Source of the DNA: Serratia symbiotica
GTDB taxonomy: Bacteria; Pseudomonadota; Gammaproteobacteria; Enterobacterales; Enterobacteriaceae
Direction of reading: 5' to 3'
NCBI GenBank assembly: GCA_011754105.1
Contig: JAAKDF010000013.1
Coordinates: 1 to 46,487 of the forward strand
Length of the DNA stretch: 46,487 nucleotides
A program made the position numbers and the translations under genes. Shown here in pieces: positions 34,881 to 45,230 of the stretch (its first letter is position 1; each line of letters starts with the position of its first letter). The notes under the pieces are model-generated. The model saw only the letters and a program-made list of their open reading frames with translations. It was not told the DNA's origin and did no database searches.

Positions 34881-34895
34881 GTAAAACTAAGTAAA
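34881..34895 (+). promoter_or_regulatory. CpxR binding box upstream of cpxR
   Basis: GTAAA (34881-34885), five bases, GTAAA (34891-34895) is a perfect match to the CpxR consensus GTAAA-N5-GTAAA. The surrounding GTAAAACTAAGTAAAGTCAT closely resembles the E. coli cpxP-cpxR control region as I remember it. It lies 53 bp before the cpxR ATG, so autoregulation appears preserved. Confidence 0.75.
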
Positions 34896-34948
34896 GTCAT
34901 AGAATGACAACAAGTGATAACGTATTTTGCATCAGGAGGTAAATCATG

Positions 34949-35647
34949 ATGAACAAGATTTTGTTAGTTGACAATAACCGAGAGTTTACCTTGCTGTTAA
35001 AGGAACTGCTTGAAATTGAAGGTTTTAACATCACCGTCGCCTACGATGGTGAACAAGCATTATCGTTGCTGGAGAGTTCTATCAATCTGTTACTGCTCGA
35101 TATTATGATGCCGAATAAAAACGGTATCGATACGCTAAAAGAGCGGTGTCAACACCATCATACGCCAGTAATTATGCTGACCGCAATCGGCAGCGAATTG
35201 GATCGCTTGCTGGGGTTGGAGCTGGGTACGGATGACTATTTACCTAAGCCTTTTAATGGTCGTGAACTGGTGGCGCGAATTCGCGCCATTTTGCGGCGCT
35301 CTAACTGGAATGAACAACAGCAGCATGTGGATACCACCGCCACCACTCTAGATGTCGATGTCCTGCAACTTAACACCGGTCGTCAAGAAGCCAACTTTGA
35401 CGGCAAGGTACTGGATCTGACTGGCACCGAATTCACCCTTCTTTACCTGCTGGCACAGCACTTGGGCCAGGTGGTGTCGCGCGCATTGTTGAGCCAAGAA
35501 GTGCTGGGCAAACGCCTGACGCCATTTGACCGCGCCATCGATATGCATATCTCCAACTTGCGGCGCAAACTTCCAAACCGAAAAGATGGACATCCCTGGT
35601 TCAAAACACTGCGCGGGCGTGGCTATTTGATGGTATCTTCAACATGA
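34949..35647 (+). CDS. cpxR: Response regulator CpxR (OmpR family)
   Basis: CpxR is the DNA-binding regulator of the envelope stress response, normally phosphorylated by CpxA. The 232 residues equal the E. coli length. The start is the second of two adjacent ATGs, with aggaggt upstream. The receiver domain (1-120) keeps the phospho-acceptor Asp51 (LLLLDIMMP), Thr (MLTAIG) and Lys (LPKPFN). However, the acidic pocket, DDD in E. coli (8-10), is D-N-N here. The winged-helix domain is conserved (LTGTEFTLLYLLAQHLGQVV, FDRAIDMHISNLRRKLP). The partner kinase cpxA overlaps by 4 bp but is a pseudogene. Confidence 0.96.
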   Translation: MNKILLVDNNREFTLLLKELLEIEGFNITVAYDGEQALSLLESSINLLLLDIMMPNKNGIDTLKERCQHHHTPVIMLTAIGSELDRLLGLELGTDDYLPKPFNGRELVARIRAILRRSNWNEQQQHVDTTATTLDVDVLQLNTGRQEANFDGKVLDLTGTEFTLLYLLAQHLGQVVSRALLSQEVLGKRLTPFDRAIDMHISNLRRKLPNRKDGHPWFKTLRGRGYLMVSST

Positions 35648-37030
35648 TCAATCAGTTGATGGCACGTATTTTCGCCATTTTCTGGTTTACATTGGCGCTG
35701 GTGCTAATGCTGGTATTGATGGCGCCTAAACTCGACTCCCGTCAAATTATCCTACTGCTGAATAGCGAGCAGTGGCAAGGGCTGATGCTAGAGCAAAATA
35801 TTGAGGCCGAGTTGCAAAATAATCCAGCCAACGATCTGATGTTGTGGCGGCGTCTGTTCAGTGTTATAGATAAGTTGGAACCACCAGGGTAACGCTTGAT
35901 TCTGGTCACCAGCGAAGCGCGAGTGATCGGTGGGCAGCGCAACGAAATGCAAATCGTGCGTAATTTTATTGTCCAATCCGACAACGCCGACTTTTCTAAA
36001 AAGAAAAAATACGGCCATGTAGAACTAATTGGTCCATTATTGATTCGCGATAGTGAAAATAACTACCAGCTTTACTTGAATCCGCCCTGCCAATAGCCCG
36101 CAATCTAATTTCTTCAACCTAATGTTTGACCGCCTATTGCTGCTGCTTATCGTTACTATGTTGATCAGTACTCCGCTATTGCTATGGTTGGCATGGAGCC
36201 TGGCTTAAACCAGCAAGTAAGCTGAAAAACGCCGCTGATGATGTGGCACGCGGTAATTTGAAGCAGCATCTGGAACTGGAAGCTGGGCCGCAATAATTCC
36301 AAGCCACTGGTGCTATCTTCAACTAGATGGTCAGTGCACTAGAACGCATGGTGACATGCATAGCAGCGATTGATTGCGGACATCTCACACTAATTACGTA
36401 CGCCGCTGATCCGCTTGCAATTGGCTACCGCACTAATGCGCCGCCGTCACGGCGAGTGTTATGAGTTGGCTCGTATAGAAACTGAAGCGCAGTGGTTAGA
36501 CTCGATAATCAACGATTTACTGCTACTGTCACGTAGGCAAAAAAATTTAGCTGGCGCGTGAGCAGTTAAAAGCCAATAAACTGTGGGCAGACATGTTGGA
36601 TAAAGCTAAGTTTGCAGCCGAACAGATGGCTAAAAAGTTGCAAGTTACCTCCCCACCAGGCCCCTAGACGCTGACCGGAAACGCCAGTGCGTTAGACAGT
36701 GCGCTGGAGAACATCGTGCGCAACACCTTGCGTTACTCCGACAACACGCATTGCCATCTCTTTGAGTACCGATAATCGAGGTATAACCATCGTCATTGAT
36801 GACGATAGTCCTGGGGTTAGCGCGGAAGATCGCGAACAGATTTTCCGGCCATTTTACCGCACCGATGAGACTCGTGATCGTGAATCTGGCGGTACTGGCT
36901 TAGGTTTGGCGATCGTCGAAGCGGCAGTCAATCAGCACTGTGGCTGGGTGAAAGCTCAAGACAGCCCACTCGGCGTCCTTCGGCTTAAGCTATGGCTGCC
37001 GCTGCCACTAGCCGCCCGATCCCAACAAAT
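35644..37030 (+). pseudogene. cpxA: cpxA pseudogene (envelope stress sensor kinase)
   Basis: CpxA is the membrane histidine kinase/phosphatase for CpxR. It starts MINQLMARIFAIFWFTLALV and is open for 82 codons to EPPG, then TAA. The sensor domain continues (KKKKYGHVELIGPLLIRDSE) with more stops. The second membrane segment and HAMP are frameshifted. The phosphorylation site reads ADISH followed at once by a stop, then LRTPLIRLQL in a shifted frame. The ATPase end survives (SGVSAEDREQIFRPFYRTDE, GGTGLGLAIVEAAV). Its own stop is lost and the frame runs antisense into valS. Confidence 0.93.
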
Positions 37031-37033
37031 TAA

Positions 37034-39928
37034 TTACAGCGTGGTGATGGTCGCCTGCTGCTCTTGTAACTTCAATTTGCCTTCTTTGCAGGACGCCAGA
37101 CGATCGCGCACTTTAGCAACCACCGCTTCCGGTGCGCGCGCCACGAAACCTGTGTTGGCCAGTTTACCTTCGATCGAGGTAATTTCTGCATCTAGCTTAC
37201 TCATGTCTTTCGCCAGACGCGCGATCTCAGCCTTTTTGTCGATAAATCCAGACATTGGGATCAGTAGTTCGGCTCCCTCTATCAGCTTGGTGATAGAGGG
37301 AGTGCCTTTCTCACCAGTTGGTAGCAGCAGCGCGATAGATTCCAGACGCGCCAGACGTACGATAAAGCTCTGGTTTTTCTGTATGCGTCGTTGGACGTCG
37401 TCGTCGGCACTGCGTAGCAGTACCGCTAGCGGTTTGCTTGGCGCTATGTTCATTTCGGCACGAATGTTGCGTACCGCAGTGATCGTCTGTTTTATCCACT
37501 CCAGATCGTTCAGTGCCTGCGTATCTTCCAGCGCGGCGTTATACTCTGGGAACGGTTGCAGCATGATGCTTCCGTTTTGATCAGCGCATGTGGTGGTGCT
37601 GATCAGCGGCTTCACGCGCTGCCAGAGAGTCTCTGTAATGAATGGAATTATCGGATGCGCCAGGCGCAGCAGCGCTTCTAGTACGCTAATCAGCGTGTGG
37701 CGGTTGCCGCGCTGTTCCGCTTCACTACCGTTACTCATTACTGGTTTGGTTAGCTCCAGGTACCAGTCACAGAACTGGTTCCATGTGAAGTCGTACAGGA
37801 TGTTGGCTGCCAGATCGAAACGATAGGTATCCAGCGCTTTGCGATAGGTTTTCACCGTGCGGTTAAACTCGGACAGTATCCAGCGATCCGCCAGCGACAG
37901 CACTTTCTCACCGCCGTTAAAACCGCAATCATGCTGTTCGGTGTTGATCAGCACAAAACGGCTGGCGTTCCACAGTTTGTTGCAGAAGTTACGGTAGCCT
38001 TCCAGACGCTTCATATCCCAATTGATATCGCGGCCAGTGGAGGCCAGCGCCGCCAGAGTCAAGCGCAAGGCGTCGGTGCCATGTGGCTCGATGCCGTTTG
38101 GGAATTGCTTCTCGGTACGCTTGCGGATCTTCTCTGCTAACTGCGGCTGCATCATATTGCCGATGCGTTTTTCCATTAGATCTTCCAGCGAGATGCCATC
38201 GACCATATCCAACGGATCTATCACGTTGCCCTTTGACTTGGACATCTTTTGGCCTTCGTCGTCGCGGATTAGGCCTGTCATATATACGGTGTTAAACGGC
38301 ACCTGAGGTTTGCCGTTTTCATCTTTGATGAAGTGCATGGTTAGCATGATCATGCGTGCGATCCAGAAGAAGATAATGTCGAAGCCGCTCACCATTACGC
38401 TGGTCGGGTGGAAGGTTTTTAATACATCAGTCTGCTCTGGCCATCCCAAGGTTGAGAAAGTCCACAGGCCGGATGAGAACCAGGTGTCCAGTACGTCTTC
38501 GTCCTGGATCAACACCAGGTCGGCAGCTAGGTTATACTCACATCGCACCTCTTCTTCGCTACGGCCTACATAGACTTTTCCGTTCACGTCGTACCATGCT
38601 GGAATTCGATGACCCCACCATATCTGACGTGAGATGCACCAGTCCTGAATGTCATGCATCCAACTGAAGTACATGTTTTCGTACTGTTTTGGCACGAACT
38701 GAATTTCGCCTTGTTCGACCGCTTCCACCGCTACTTTCGCCAGCGGTGCGGTGCGTACATACCACTGGTCAGTCAGCATCGGCTCGATCACCACGCCGCT
38801 GCGGTCGCCGTAAGGCACCGTTAGATCGTGTGGTTTGATCTCATCTAGCAGGCCCAGTTGGTCGAAAGCTGCGACTACTGCTTTACGCGCCGCAAAGCGC
38901 TCTATGCCCTGGTATTCGGCCGGAATCGTGTTGCTGTAGTCGGTACAAACCTCGCCCAACGTGTTAAATACTTCAGCTTCTTGACGGATAGAACCGTCGA
39001 AATTTAAGATGTTAATCATTGGCAGGCCGTGACGTTTACCGACGTCATAGTCGTTGAAGTCATGCGCTGGGGTGATCTTCATACAGCCAGTGCCTTTCCC
39101 CATATCGGCGTGCTCGTCGCCGACGATGCGGATACGGCGGCCAACCAGCGGCAGAATGATTTCTTTGCCGATCAAATCTTTGTAGCGCGGATCTTCTAGA
39201 TTGACAGCCACGCCGGTATCACCCAAAAGGGTTTCCGGCCGGGTAGTGGCCACCACCAGGTAATCTTTGCCATCAGCGCTTTTAACGCCATTGGCTAGTG
39301 GATAGCGCAAGTACCACATGGAGCCTTTGGACTCGCGGTTCTCCACTTCTAGATCGCAGATGGCAGTACGTAGTTTCGGATCCCAGTTCACCAGGCGTTT
39401 GCCTCGGTAGATAAAGTCTTCTTTGTACAAACGCACAAATACTTCGCGTACCGCATTCGATAGGCTATCGTCCATGGTGAAGCGCTCGCGCTCCCAATCT
39501 ACGGAGTTGCCTAAGCGGCGTATCTGACGAGTGATGGTGCCACCGGATCCTGCCTTCCACTGCCAGATTTTATCGATGAAGGCATCCCGGCCATAGTCGT
39601 GGCGGGTTTTGCCTTCTTCTGCAGCGATTTTGCGTTCTACCACCATCTGAGTGGCGATGCCGGCATGGTCGGTGCCAGCCTGCCACAAGGTATTTTTACC
39701 CTGCATACGCTGGTAGCGGATCAGAGTATCCATGATGGTCTGCTGGAAGGCGTGGCCCATGTGCAGGCTACCGGTTACGTTCGGCGGGGGGATCATGATG
39801 CAGAAGCTTTCTTGGCTGGTATCGCCATTTGGCTTGAAGTAACCCTTATGTTCCCAATGATCGTACAGAGTCAATTCGATCTCTTTCGGGTCGTATGCGG
39901 TATCGAACTGACTGTTTGTATTTTCCAT
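37034..39928 (-). CDS. valS: Valyl-tRNA synthetase
   Basis: ValS charges tRNA-Val and edits threonine. The 964 residues compare with 951 in E. coli, and the gene is unbroken. The HIGH motif is HMGH (56-59, GSLHMGHAF), and KMSKS ([10 protein letters not shown]) lies near residue 560. Between them is the editing domain ([30 protein letters not shown]). A C-terminal coiled-coil arm binds tRNA (about 895-960, rich in K, E and L). It ends TTL at 37034, adjoining the cpxA remnant tail to tail. The 5' end overlaps the extended holC frame by 58 bp. A 12-bp-arm palindrome lies in its coding sequence at 37273-37302. Confidence 0.98.
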   Translation of the reverse strand: MENTNSQFDTAYDPKEIELTLYDHWEHKGYFKPNGDTSQESFCIMIPPPNVTGSLHMGHAFQQTIMDTLIRYQRMQGKNTLWQAGTDHAGIATQMVVERKIAAEEGKTRHDYGRDAFIDKIWQWKAGSGGTITRQIRRLGNSVDWERERFTMDDSLSNAVREVFVRLYKEDFIYRGKRLVNWDPKLRTAICDLEVENRESKGSMWYLRYPLANGVKSADGKDYLVVATTRPETLLGDTGVAVNLEDPRYKDLIGKEIILPLVGRRIRIVGDEHADMGKGTGCMKITPAHDFNDYDVGKRHGLPMINILNFDGSIRQEAEVFNTLGEVCTDYSNTIPAEYQGIERFAARKAVVAAFDQLGLLDEIKPHDLTVPYGDRSGVVIEPMLTDQWYVRTAPLAKVAVEAVEQGEIQFVPKQYENMYFSWMHDIQDWCISRQIWWGHRIPAWYDVNGKVYVGRSEEEVRCEYNLAADLVLIQDEDVLDTWFSSGLWTFSTLGWPEQTDVLKTFHPTSVMVSGFDIIFFWIARMIMLTMHFIKDENGKPQVPFNTVYMTGLIRDDEGQKMSKSKGNVIDPLDMVDGISLEDLMEKRIGNMMQPQLAEKIRKRTEKQFPNGIEPHGTDALRLTLAALASTGRDINWDMKRLEGYRNFCNKLWNASRFVLINTEQHDCGFNGGEKVLSLADRWILSEFNRTVKTYRKALDTYRFDLAANILYDFTWNQFCDWYLELTKPVMSNGSEAEQRGNRHTLISVLEALLRLAHPIIPFITETLWQRVKPLISTTTCADQNGSIMLQPFPEYNAALEDTQALNDLEWIKQTITAVRNIRAEMNIAPSKPLAVLLRSADDDVQRRIQKNQSFIVRLARLESIALLLPTGEKGTPSITKLIEGAELLIPMSGFIDKKAEIARLAKDMSKLDAEITSIEGKLANTGFVARAPEAVVAKVRDRLASCKEGKLKLQEQQATITTL
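37273..37302. repeat. Palindrome within the intact valS gene
   Basis: Arms ctccctctatca (37273-37284) and tgatagagggag (37291-37302) with loop gcttgg are perfectly complementary. They encode part of [10 protein letters not shown]. The symmetry uses CCC and ATA codons, which are uncommon in such genes. Confidence 0.8.
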
Positions 39929-40392
39929 TTTATATCGTTATTGAGTGAGTGGGGCGGCATAGCCGTAGTCAAATGGAATCCGACGCTGCGATAGGCTTTA
40001 TAACGGTCGCGCGCCAACTGTTTCAGGGTGTCTTCGTAAGGAACGAAGTCTACCACTTGATGGAAAGCAGTAGCAAAATCTGCAAACTGCGGTTGCAAAG
40101 CGATCAGTAGATCGCGCGGGGCATTGCCGCGTTTGCTGGGCCAGCAAAGCTCTACTGGAGCGCCTGAGTTTGGCCCTTCGCCGGCTAGATTATGCGGCAC
40201 GAACGTATGCGGTTCGCGCTGCCATAGCGCTTCGTCTAGCCGCTGTGCCTGTTCTTGGCTCTCACAGGCGATCAGTAGCCGTTTGCCGGAACGCCAAAGT
40301 TCGGCGGCAACGGCGCAGGCCACGGCCTCATGCGCGCTGAGCGCCCCTGTAGGTCGATTATGTTCGAGCAAATAGAACGTCGCCTGTTTCAT
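39871..40392 (-). CDS. holC: DNA polymerase III chi subunit, C-terminally extended
   Basis: HolC (chi) binds SSB and, with psi, connects SSB to the clamp loader. The body matches E. coli chi: [72 protein letters not shown] and GFHLTTA. The E. coli protein stops after TATWK (147 aa). Here the stop has gone and the frame continues for about 27 residues ([20 protein letters not shown]...) into the start of valS, giving 173 aa. The start is the ATG at 40390-40392; an upstream in-frame ATG exists but is not conserved. It is probably functional, with an unusual tail. Confidence 0.88.
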   Translation of the reverse strand: MKQATFYLLEHNRPTGALSAHEAVACAVAAELWRSGKRLLIACESQEQAQRLDEALWQREPHTFVPHNLAGEGPNSGAPVELCWPSKRGNAPRDLLIALQPQFADFATAFHQVVDFVPYEDTLKQLARDRYKAYRSVGFHLTTAMPPHSLNNDIKWKIQTVSSIPHTTRKRSN

Positions 40393-40504
40393 TATCTGAT
40401 TTACCGCTACCAATAAAAAATACGGCACAAGATGTTGGTTACACTCTTCATGGGTGCGGGCTGGAGAAACCTACCCCTGTGCCACTGAGAAGATTATATA
40501 TCCG

Positions 40505-40592
40505 ATAGGTTTCAAGTATCAGCCAGGTTGCTAGTTGCTGGGGGTGACATATGCAGCCAACAACGCTGCAGCTTGAAAGCTGAAGGATATTT
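40505..40592 (+). repeat. Degenerate intergenic repeat, copy B, between holC and pepA
   Basis: It contains tttcaagtatcagccagg, then ctgggggtgac, then gcagccaacaacgctgcagc and ttgaaagctgaaggatattt. The order and motifs resemble copy A at 325-515, and its right end touches the pepA stop. It is non-coding. Confidence 0.5.
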
Positions 40593-42103
40593 TAATCGTC
40601 GCCATCTAACCCCGCTCTGTTTAATAAGAATTGAGACAGTAAGGCCACCGGCCGACCGGTGGCCCCTTTGGCCTTACCGGAACGCCATGCTGTGCCAGCG
40701 ATATCTAGGTGCGCCCAGGTATACTTGCGGGTAAAGCGCGACAGGAAGCAGGCTGCGGTGATTGCCCCGCCTGGTCGGCCACCGATGTTTGCTATATCGG
40801 CGAAGTTGGAGTCAAACTGCTCGTAGTATTCATCGATCATAGGCAATCGCCAAGCGCGGTCGCCGGCCTGTTCAGCGGCACCGAGCAACTCGTGCGCAAG
40901 TGGGTTGTGGTTAGACATCAGACCAGTGATGTGGTGGCCCAGCGCGATCACGCAGGCACCGGTCAGGGTGGCTATGTCGATCACCATTTCAGGATCGAAT
41001 CGCTCAACGTAGGTCAGTGTGTCACACAGCACCAGACGGCCTTCAGCATCAGTATTAAGCACCTCGACAGTCTGACCGGACATAGTAGTTAGAACATCTC
41101 CCGGACGATATGCGCGGGAACCTGGCATGTTTTCACAGCCAGCCAGTACGCCGACTACGTTCAGCGGCAGGTTCAATTCTGCAACGACATGCATTACACC
41201 GTAAACGGTGGCAGCACCGCACATATCGTATTTCATCTCGTCCATGTTTTCGGCGAGTTTGATCGAGATGCCGCCGGAATCGAAGGTCAGCCCTTTGCCA
41301 ACTAACACGATCGGCTTAGCGTCTGTGGTAGGGTTCCCTCTATATTCCATCACCGACATCAATGATTCGTTCTGCGAACCTGAGCCTACCGCCAGATAGG
41401 CATGCATCCCCAGCTCTTTCATCTGCTGTTCACCGATAACGCGGGTAGTGATATGTGTGCTGAAGGCATCCGCCAGTTGACGTGCCTGTGAGGCCAGGTA
41501 ACCAGCGTTGCATATGTTCGGCGGCATGTTGCCGAGATCTTTGGCCGCCTTGATGCCCGAGGCCACCGCTAGACCGTGCTGTATAGCGCGTTCGCCGCTG
41601 GTGAGTTCACGGCGGGTAGGCACATTGAATACCATCTTGCGTAGTGGGCGGCGTAGCTCCACCTTATTGCTCTTTAACTTATCGAAGGTGTAAAGCGTTT
41701 CTTTGGCGGTTTCCACTGCCTGGCGCACATTCCAGTAAGTGTTGCTGCTTTTTACATGCAGCTCAGTCAGGAAGCAGACAGCTTCCATTGAACCAGTCTC
41801 GTTAAGGGTATTGATGGTTTTCTGAATTACCTGTTTGTACTGGCGTTCATCAAGCTCACGCTCTTTGCCACAGCCGATTAACAGGATGCGTTCGGAGAGA
41901 ATATTAGGCACATGGTGCAGCAGTAATGTCTGCCCGACTTTGCCTTCCAGTTCGCCACGGCGCAGCAAAGCGCTGATATAACCATCACTGATTTTGTCGA
42001 GTTGTTCCGCGATAGGGGACAGGCGGCGCGGTTCGAAAACGCCGACGATAATACAGGCACTGCGCTGTTTCTCTGGGCTACCGCTTTTTACACTGAACTC
42101 CAT
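40592..42103 (-). CDS. pepA: Leucyl aminopeptidase A (PepA)
   Basis: PepA is a hexameric M17 aminopeptidase with two metal ions. In E. coli it also binds DNA for Xer recombination and carAB regulation. The 503 residues equal the E. coli length. The N-terminal DNA-binding/hexamer domain (1-180) and the catalytic domain are intact, with [14 protein letters not shown] and [12 protein letters not shown] carrying the metal ligands and catalytic Lys and Arg. The start is [12 protein letters not shown]. The carAB targets are dead here, so only the peptidase (and possibly Xer) role can remain. It is divergent from lptF. Confidence 0.97.
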   Translation of the reverse strand: MEFSVKSGSPEKQRSACIIVGVFEPRRLSPIAEQLDKISDGYISALLRRGELEGKVGQTLLLHHVPNILSERILLIGCGKERELDERQYKQVIQKTINTLNETGSMEAVCFLTELHVKSSNTYWNVRQAVETAKETLYTFDKLKSNKVELRRPLRKMVFNVPTRRELTSGERAIQHGLAVASGIKAAKDLGNMPPNICNAGYLASQARQLADAFSTHITTRVIGEQQMKELGMHAYLAVGSGSQNESLMSVMEYRGNPTTDAKPIVLVGKGLTFDSGGISIKLAENMDEMKYDMCGAATVYGVMHVVAELNLPLNVVGVLAGCENMPGSRAYRPGDVLTTMSGQTVEVLNTDAEGRLVLCDTLTYVERFDPEMVIDIATLTGACVIALGHHITGLMSNHNPLAHELLGAAEQAGDRAWRLPMIDEYYEQFDSNFADIANIGGRPGGAITAACFLSRFTRKYTWAHLDIAGTAWRSGKAKGATGRPVALLSQFLLNRAGLDGDD

Positions 42104-42391
42104 GTACTCTCCTGAATCTTAAATACAAAGGTAAAAGCTACGGTTAGAATAACTCGCTCCGTAACTATCTCTTGCCATATTGTGTTAATTACTATGTTAA
42201 CCTGAACGTTATAAATTGCTCTATTTTGGCGACTACTAATAAGTAAAATTTTATACGACACCAAAACGGCTGGATGTTGTAATACTATTTTAGCTATGAA
42301 AGATTGCCATTATAGTGATAATAAATGGCAGCTTAACGATGAATCTATCGATTTTCCTGCAAAAAGACAATTTTTCATAGGCGTAATAAGC
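42104..42391. promoter_or_regulatory. Divergent control region between pepA and lptF
   Basis: A 288-bp A+T-rich gap between two divergent genes must hold both promoters. I cannot single out confident -35/-10 pairs. A plus-strand frame runs in from 42296 ahead of the lptF start (MKDCHYSDNKWQ...), but this leader is not conserved in LptF. Confidence 0.4.
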
Positions 42392-43486
42392 GTGATCATC
42401 ATAAGATATCTAGTTCGGGAAACGCTAAAAAGTCAAATCGCCATTCTGTTTATCTTGCTTCTGATCTTTTTTTGTCAGAACCTGGTTAGGGTACTAGGAG
42501 ATGTGGTAGATGGCGATGTTCCAGCACACTTAGTACCTTATCTGTTGTTATTAGGTATGCCAAAGATGGCGCAGCTAATTCTTCCTTTAAGCTTGTTTCT
42601 TGGCCTGCTGATGACCTTTGGGCGGTTGTATACTGAAAGTGAAATTACCGTTATGCATGCCTGCGGGGTGCGCAAATTTACTTTGATTATTGCTGCGATG
42701 ATACTGGCAATCTTCACTTCTACTGTGGCTGCGGTAAACGTATTCTGGGCTAATCCTATAGCCTCTAGCTACCAAGACGTGATAGTGAGCGAAGCGAAGG
42801 CTAACCCAAGCATTGCCGGGCTGGTAAAAGGACAGTTCAAGCCCTCGCAGAACGGCAATGCGGTCTTGTTTATCGGCAACGTGAATGGCAGCACCTTCAA
42901 CAACGTATTCTTGGCGCAACTGAAGACGAACGGTATCCAGCGCCCTTCTGTGATAGTAGCCGAACACGGCAACATTAAATCACAGAAGGATGGGGCGCAG
43001 GTGGTGACACTCGACAAGGGCACCCGCTTTGAGGGTACTGCACTGCTGCGTGATTTCCGCATTACCGATTTCAATAATTACAAGGCATTGATTGGGCATC
43101 GGGCGGTAGCGGTCGATAACACCCAGTCTGAACAGATGTCAATAAAAACCCTGTGGCAGTCTGACGATCCGGACGCGCATGCCGAATTCCACTGGCGTCT
43201 GACGCTGGTTGTCTCCGTGGTGTTGATGGTGCTGCTGGTAGTACCGCTCAGTATAGTAAACCCGCGACAGGGCCGTGTACTGAGCATATTGCCGGCGATC
43301 CTACTGTATTTAATTTTTTTCCTACTGCAAACTGCGCTGCGTTCCAATGCTAGCAAAGGCCAGCTGGACCCGATTATCTGGCTGTGGGGGGTTAACGCTA
43401 TCTACTTTGCTATCGCGCTGGCACTAAATGTGTGGGATACCGTGCCGATGCGCAAGCTGCGTGCACGCCTGAGAGGAGCAGCCTGA
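42392..43486 (+). CDS. lptF: LPS export ABC transporter permease LptF
   Basis: LptF pairs with LptG as the membrane part of the LptB2FG transporter, which extracts LPS from the inner membrane. I chose the GTG at 42392 (VIIIRYLVRETLKSQIAILF), which matches the E. coli MIIIRYLVRETLKSQ start, giving 364 residues against 366. Three N-terminal membrane helices (about 15-35, 60-80, 100-120) are followed by a periplasmic beta-jellyroll region (about 130-260), then three helices. DPIIWLWGVN is typical of the C-terminal part. The stop overlaps lptG (TGATG). Confidence 0.95.
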   Translation: MIIIRYLVRETLKSQIAILFILLLIFFCQNLVRVLGDVVDGDVPAHLVPYLLLLGMPKMAQLILPLSLFLGLLMTFGRLYTESEITVMHACGVRKFTLIIAAMILAIFTSTVAAVNVFWANPIASSYQDVIVSEAKANPSIAGLVKGQFKPSQNGNAVLFIGNVNGSTFNNVFLAQLKTNGIQRPSVIVAEHGNIKSQKDGAQVVTLDKGTRFEGTALLRDFRITDFNNYKALIGHRAVAVDNTQSEQMSIKTLWQSDDPDAHAEFHWRLTLVVSVVLMVLLVVPLSIVNPRQGRVLSILPAILLYLIFFLLQTALRSNASKGQLDPIIWLWGVNAIYFAIALALNVWDTVPMRKLRARLRGAA

Positions 43487-44556
43487 TGTTTGGTGTACTG
43501 GACCGATATATCGGTAAAACGATTTGCAACACCATCATCATGGCGTTATTCATTCTGGTATCGCTGTCTGGCATTATCAAATTTGTTGACCAATTGCGCA
43601 GAGTAGGGCAAGGCGACTATACAGTACTAGACGCGGGGATTTTTACCCTACTCAGCGTGCCGAAAGATATTGAAATTTTCTTTCCAATGGCAGCGCTGTT
43701 GGGCGCGCTGCTTGGACTGGGTCAGTTGGCGACGCGCAGTGAACTGGTGGTGATGCAGGCTTCTGGTTTTACCCGTATGCAGATCGCCGGCTCAGTAATG
43801 AAAACCGCTATCCCGCTGGTATTGCTTACCATGGCGATCGGAGAATGGGTGGCACCGCAGGGCGACCAAATGGCACACAATTTCCGTGCGCAACAGATAT
43901 ACGGCGGTTCGGTGCTTTCCAACAAAAGTGGACTGTGGGCGAAAGATGGCAACGATTTTATCTACATTGAATGCGTTTCCGGCGAGAAAGAGCTTACTGG
44001 CGTTAATATCTACCACTTTAATGACCAGCGCAGGCTGGAAACAGTACGCTACGCTGCTACCGCCAGATTTGAAGATGGCGTGTGGAAGCTTTCGCAGGTT
44101 GATACCTCCGATTTGACCAACGAGAAACAGGTGACCGGCACTCAGAAGTTGACCGGTGTATGGAAAACCAATTTAACCCCAGAAAAACTGGGAGTAGTAT
44201 CTCTGGATCCCACTTCGCTCTCTATAAGAGGGCTACATAACTACTTGAAGTACCTGAAGCAGAGTGGCCAGGAAGCCAACCGCTACCAACTGAACATGTG
44301 GAACAAAATATTCTCGCCGCTTTCCGTGCCGGTGATGATGCTGATGACACTATCTTTCATTTTTGGCCCGCTGTGTAGCGTGCCAATGGGCATACGCTTG
44401 GTGACTGGTATTAGCTTCGGTTTTTTGTTCTATGTGTTAGATCAGACCTTCGGCCAACTTAGTCTAGTGTACAACATGCCGCCGGTGCTTGGCGCACTGC
44501 TGCCTATCATTATGTTCCTGCTGATCAGCATGTATATGCTGCTGAAACGCAAGTAG
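43486..44556 (+). CDS. lptG: LPS export ABC transporter permease LptG
   Basis: LptG is the second permease of the LPS extractor. The ATG at 43486 overlaps the lptF stop and gives MFGVLDRYIGKTICNTIIMA, 356 residues against 360 in E. coli. Membrane helices lie at the N-terminus (about 15-35, 60-85, 100-120) and C-terminus (about 270-355), with a periplasmic jellyroll between. PKDIEIFFPMAALLGALLGL and NMWNKIFSPLSVPVMMLMTL are conserved. It is translationally coupled to lptF. Retention of both implies that LPS is still made. Confidence 0.96.
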   Translation: MFGVLDRYIGKTICNTIIMALFILVSLSGIIKFVDQLRRVGQGDYTVLDAGIFTLLSVPKDIEIFFPMAALLGALLGLGQLATRSELVVMQASGFTRMQIAGSVMKTAIPLVLLTMAIGEWVAPQGDQMAHNFRAQQIYGGSVLSNKSGLWAKDGNDFIYIECVSGEKELTGVNIYHFNDQRRLETVRYAATARFEDGVWKLSQVDTSDLTNEKQVTGTQKLTGVWKTNLTPEKLGVVSLDPTSLSIRGLHNYLKYLKQSGQEANRYQLNMWNKIFSPLSVPVMMLMTLSFIFGPLCSVPMGIRLVTGISFGFLFYVLDQTFGQLSLVYNMPPVLGALLPIIMFLLISMYMLLKRK

Positions 44557-45133
44557 CGGCACTATAGACGAAGAAGGGGGAGGCGTGTTGGGATGTGCCT
44601 TCTTGTTGTCTGCCAGCCCGATTGCTTTGGAGAGATATCCGGTTAGCCTGATTGCGGCTAAGGACTAATGAATCGCACAGGTCTTGTGGTAAGTAGGTGC
44701 TTGCAGAAAGCGTGAATTATAACTGTGCCCAAACAAACCGCAACATAATAGGGGTCATCTTCGGTTGGTGAAGCCAGCAACTGATTCGCAAAGGCTATCC
44801 CATTAAAAACTTGGGCTAAATTGGGCAGGGAAAGCGATCGGCCTTATCTTGGTAGTCTGTGCAATATCTTATATTTAGGATAAGGTGCGCTAACCGCTAT
44901 ACAGAAAATAGCAAAAGGCATGGTAGGGGATGACGAAAATCGCCCTCCATCACGATTTTGTGCAGTGTATGGGGATAACAGAGTGCCATTGTCATCGTGT
45001 TGCTGACAGCAGAGTGCTAATGTGAACTTGTAGGAGTTTTTTTGCAACATTTACCTCATTCAACAGCGGATAAATGTTGCACAGGGGATCGCGGGAAGGT
45101 ATAATTGAACCTTATTACGCATACTACCTCAGT
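44557..45133. other. Gap between lptG and tRNA-Leu
   Basis: No gene recognised. A weak hairpin follows lptG (agaagg...ccttct, 44571-44604). An 11-bp inverted repeat (tgcaacattta at 45043-45053, taaatgttgca at 45071-45081) overlaps the -35 box of the tRNA promoter. Confidence 0.5.
45077..45105 (+). promoter_or_regulatory. Promoter of tRNA-Leu(CAA)
   Basis: TTGCAC (45077-45082), 17 nt, TATAAT (45100-45105), with the tRNA starting 29 bp later. The -35 lies within the right arm of an 11-bp inverted repeat. Confidence 0.8.
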
Positions 45134-45218
45134 GCCGTAGTGGCGAAATTGGTAGACGCAGTTGATTCAAAATCAACCGTTGAAAGACGTGCCGGTTCGA
45201 ATCCGGCCTTCGGCACCA
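45134..45218 (+). tRNA. leuX: tRNA-Leu (anticodon CAA)
   Basis: An 85-nt class II tRNA with encoded CCA. The anticodon CAA (45168-45170) sits in loop ttcaaaa between stems gttga/tcaac. The T arm gccgg-ttcgaat-ccggc is perfect, and a long variable arm is present. It is nearly identical to E. coli leuX, which reads UUG codons. The acceptor stem gccgtag/cttcggc has one U-U mismatch at pair 5-68, where E. coli has A-U. It follows lptG and precedes integrase remnants, as leuX is a common island integration site. Confidence 0.95.
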
Positions 45219-45230
45219 TAGTATAAAAAT

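Noticed and set aside
36699-37580. A 293-codon plus-strand frame that looks like a histidine kinase fused to a new C-terminal domain
   Set aside because: The first part is the cpxA ATPase end. The rest is the antisense of valS, read through because the cpxA stop is lost, so it is not a real fusion protein.
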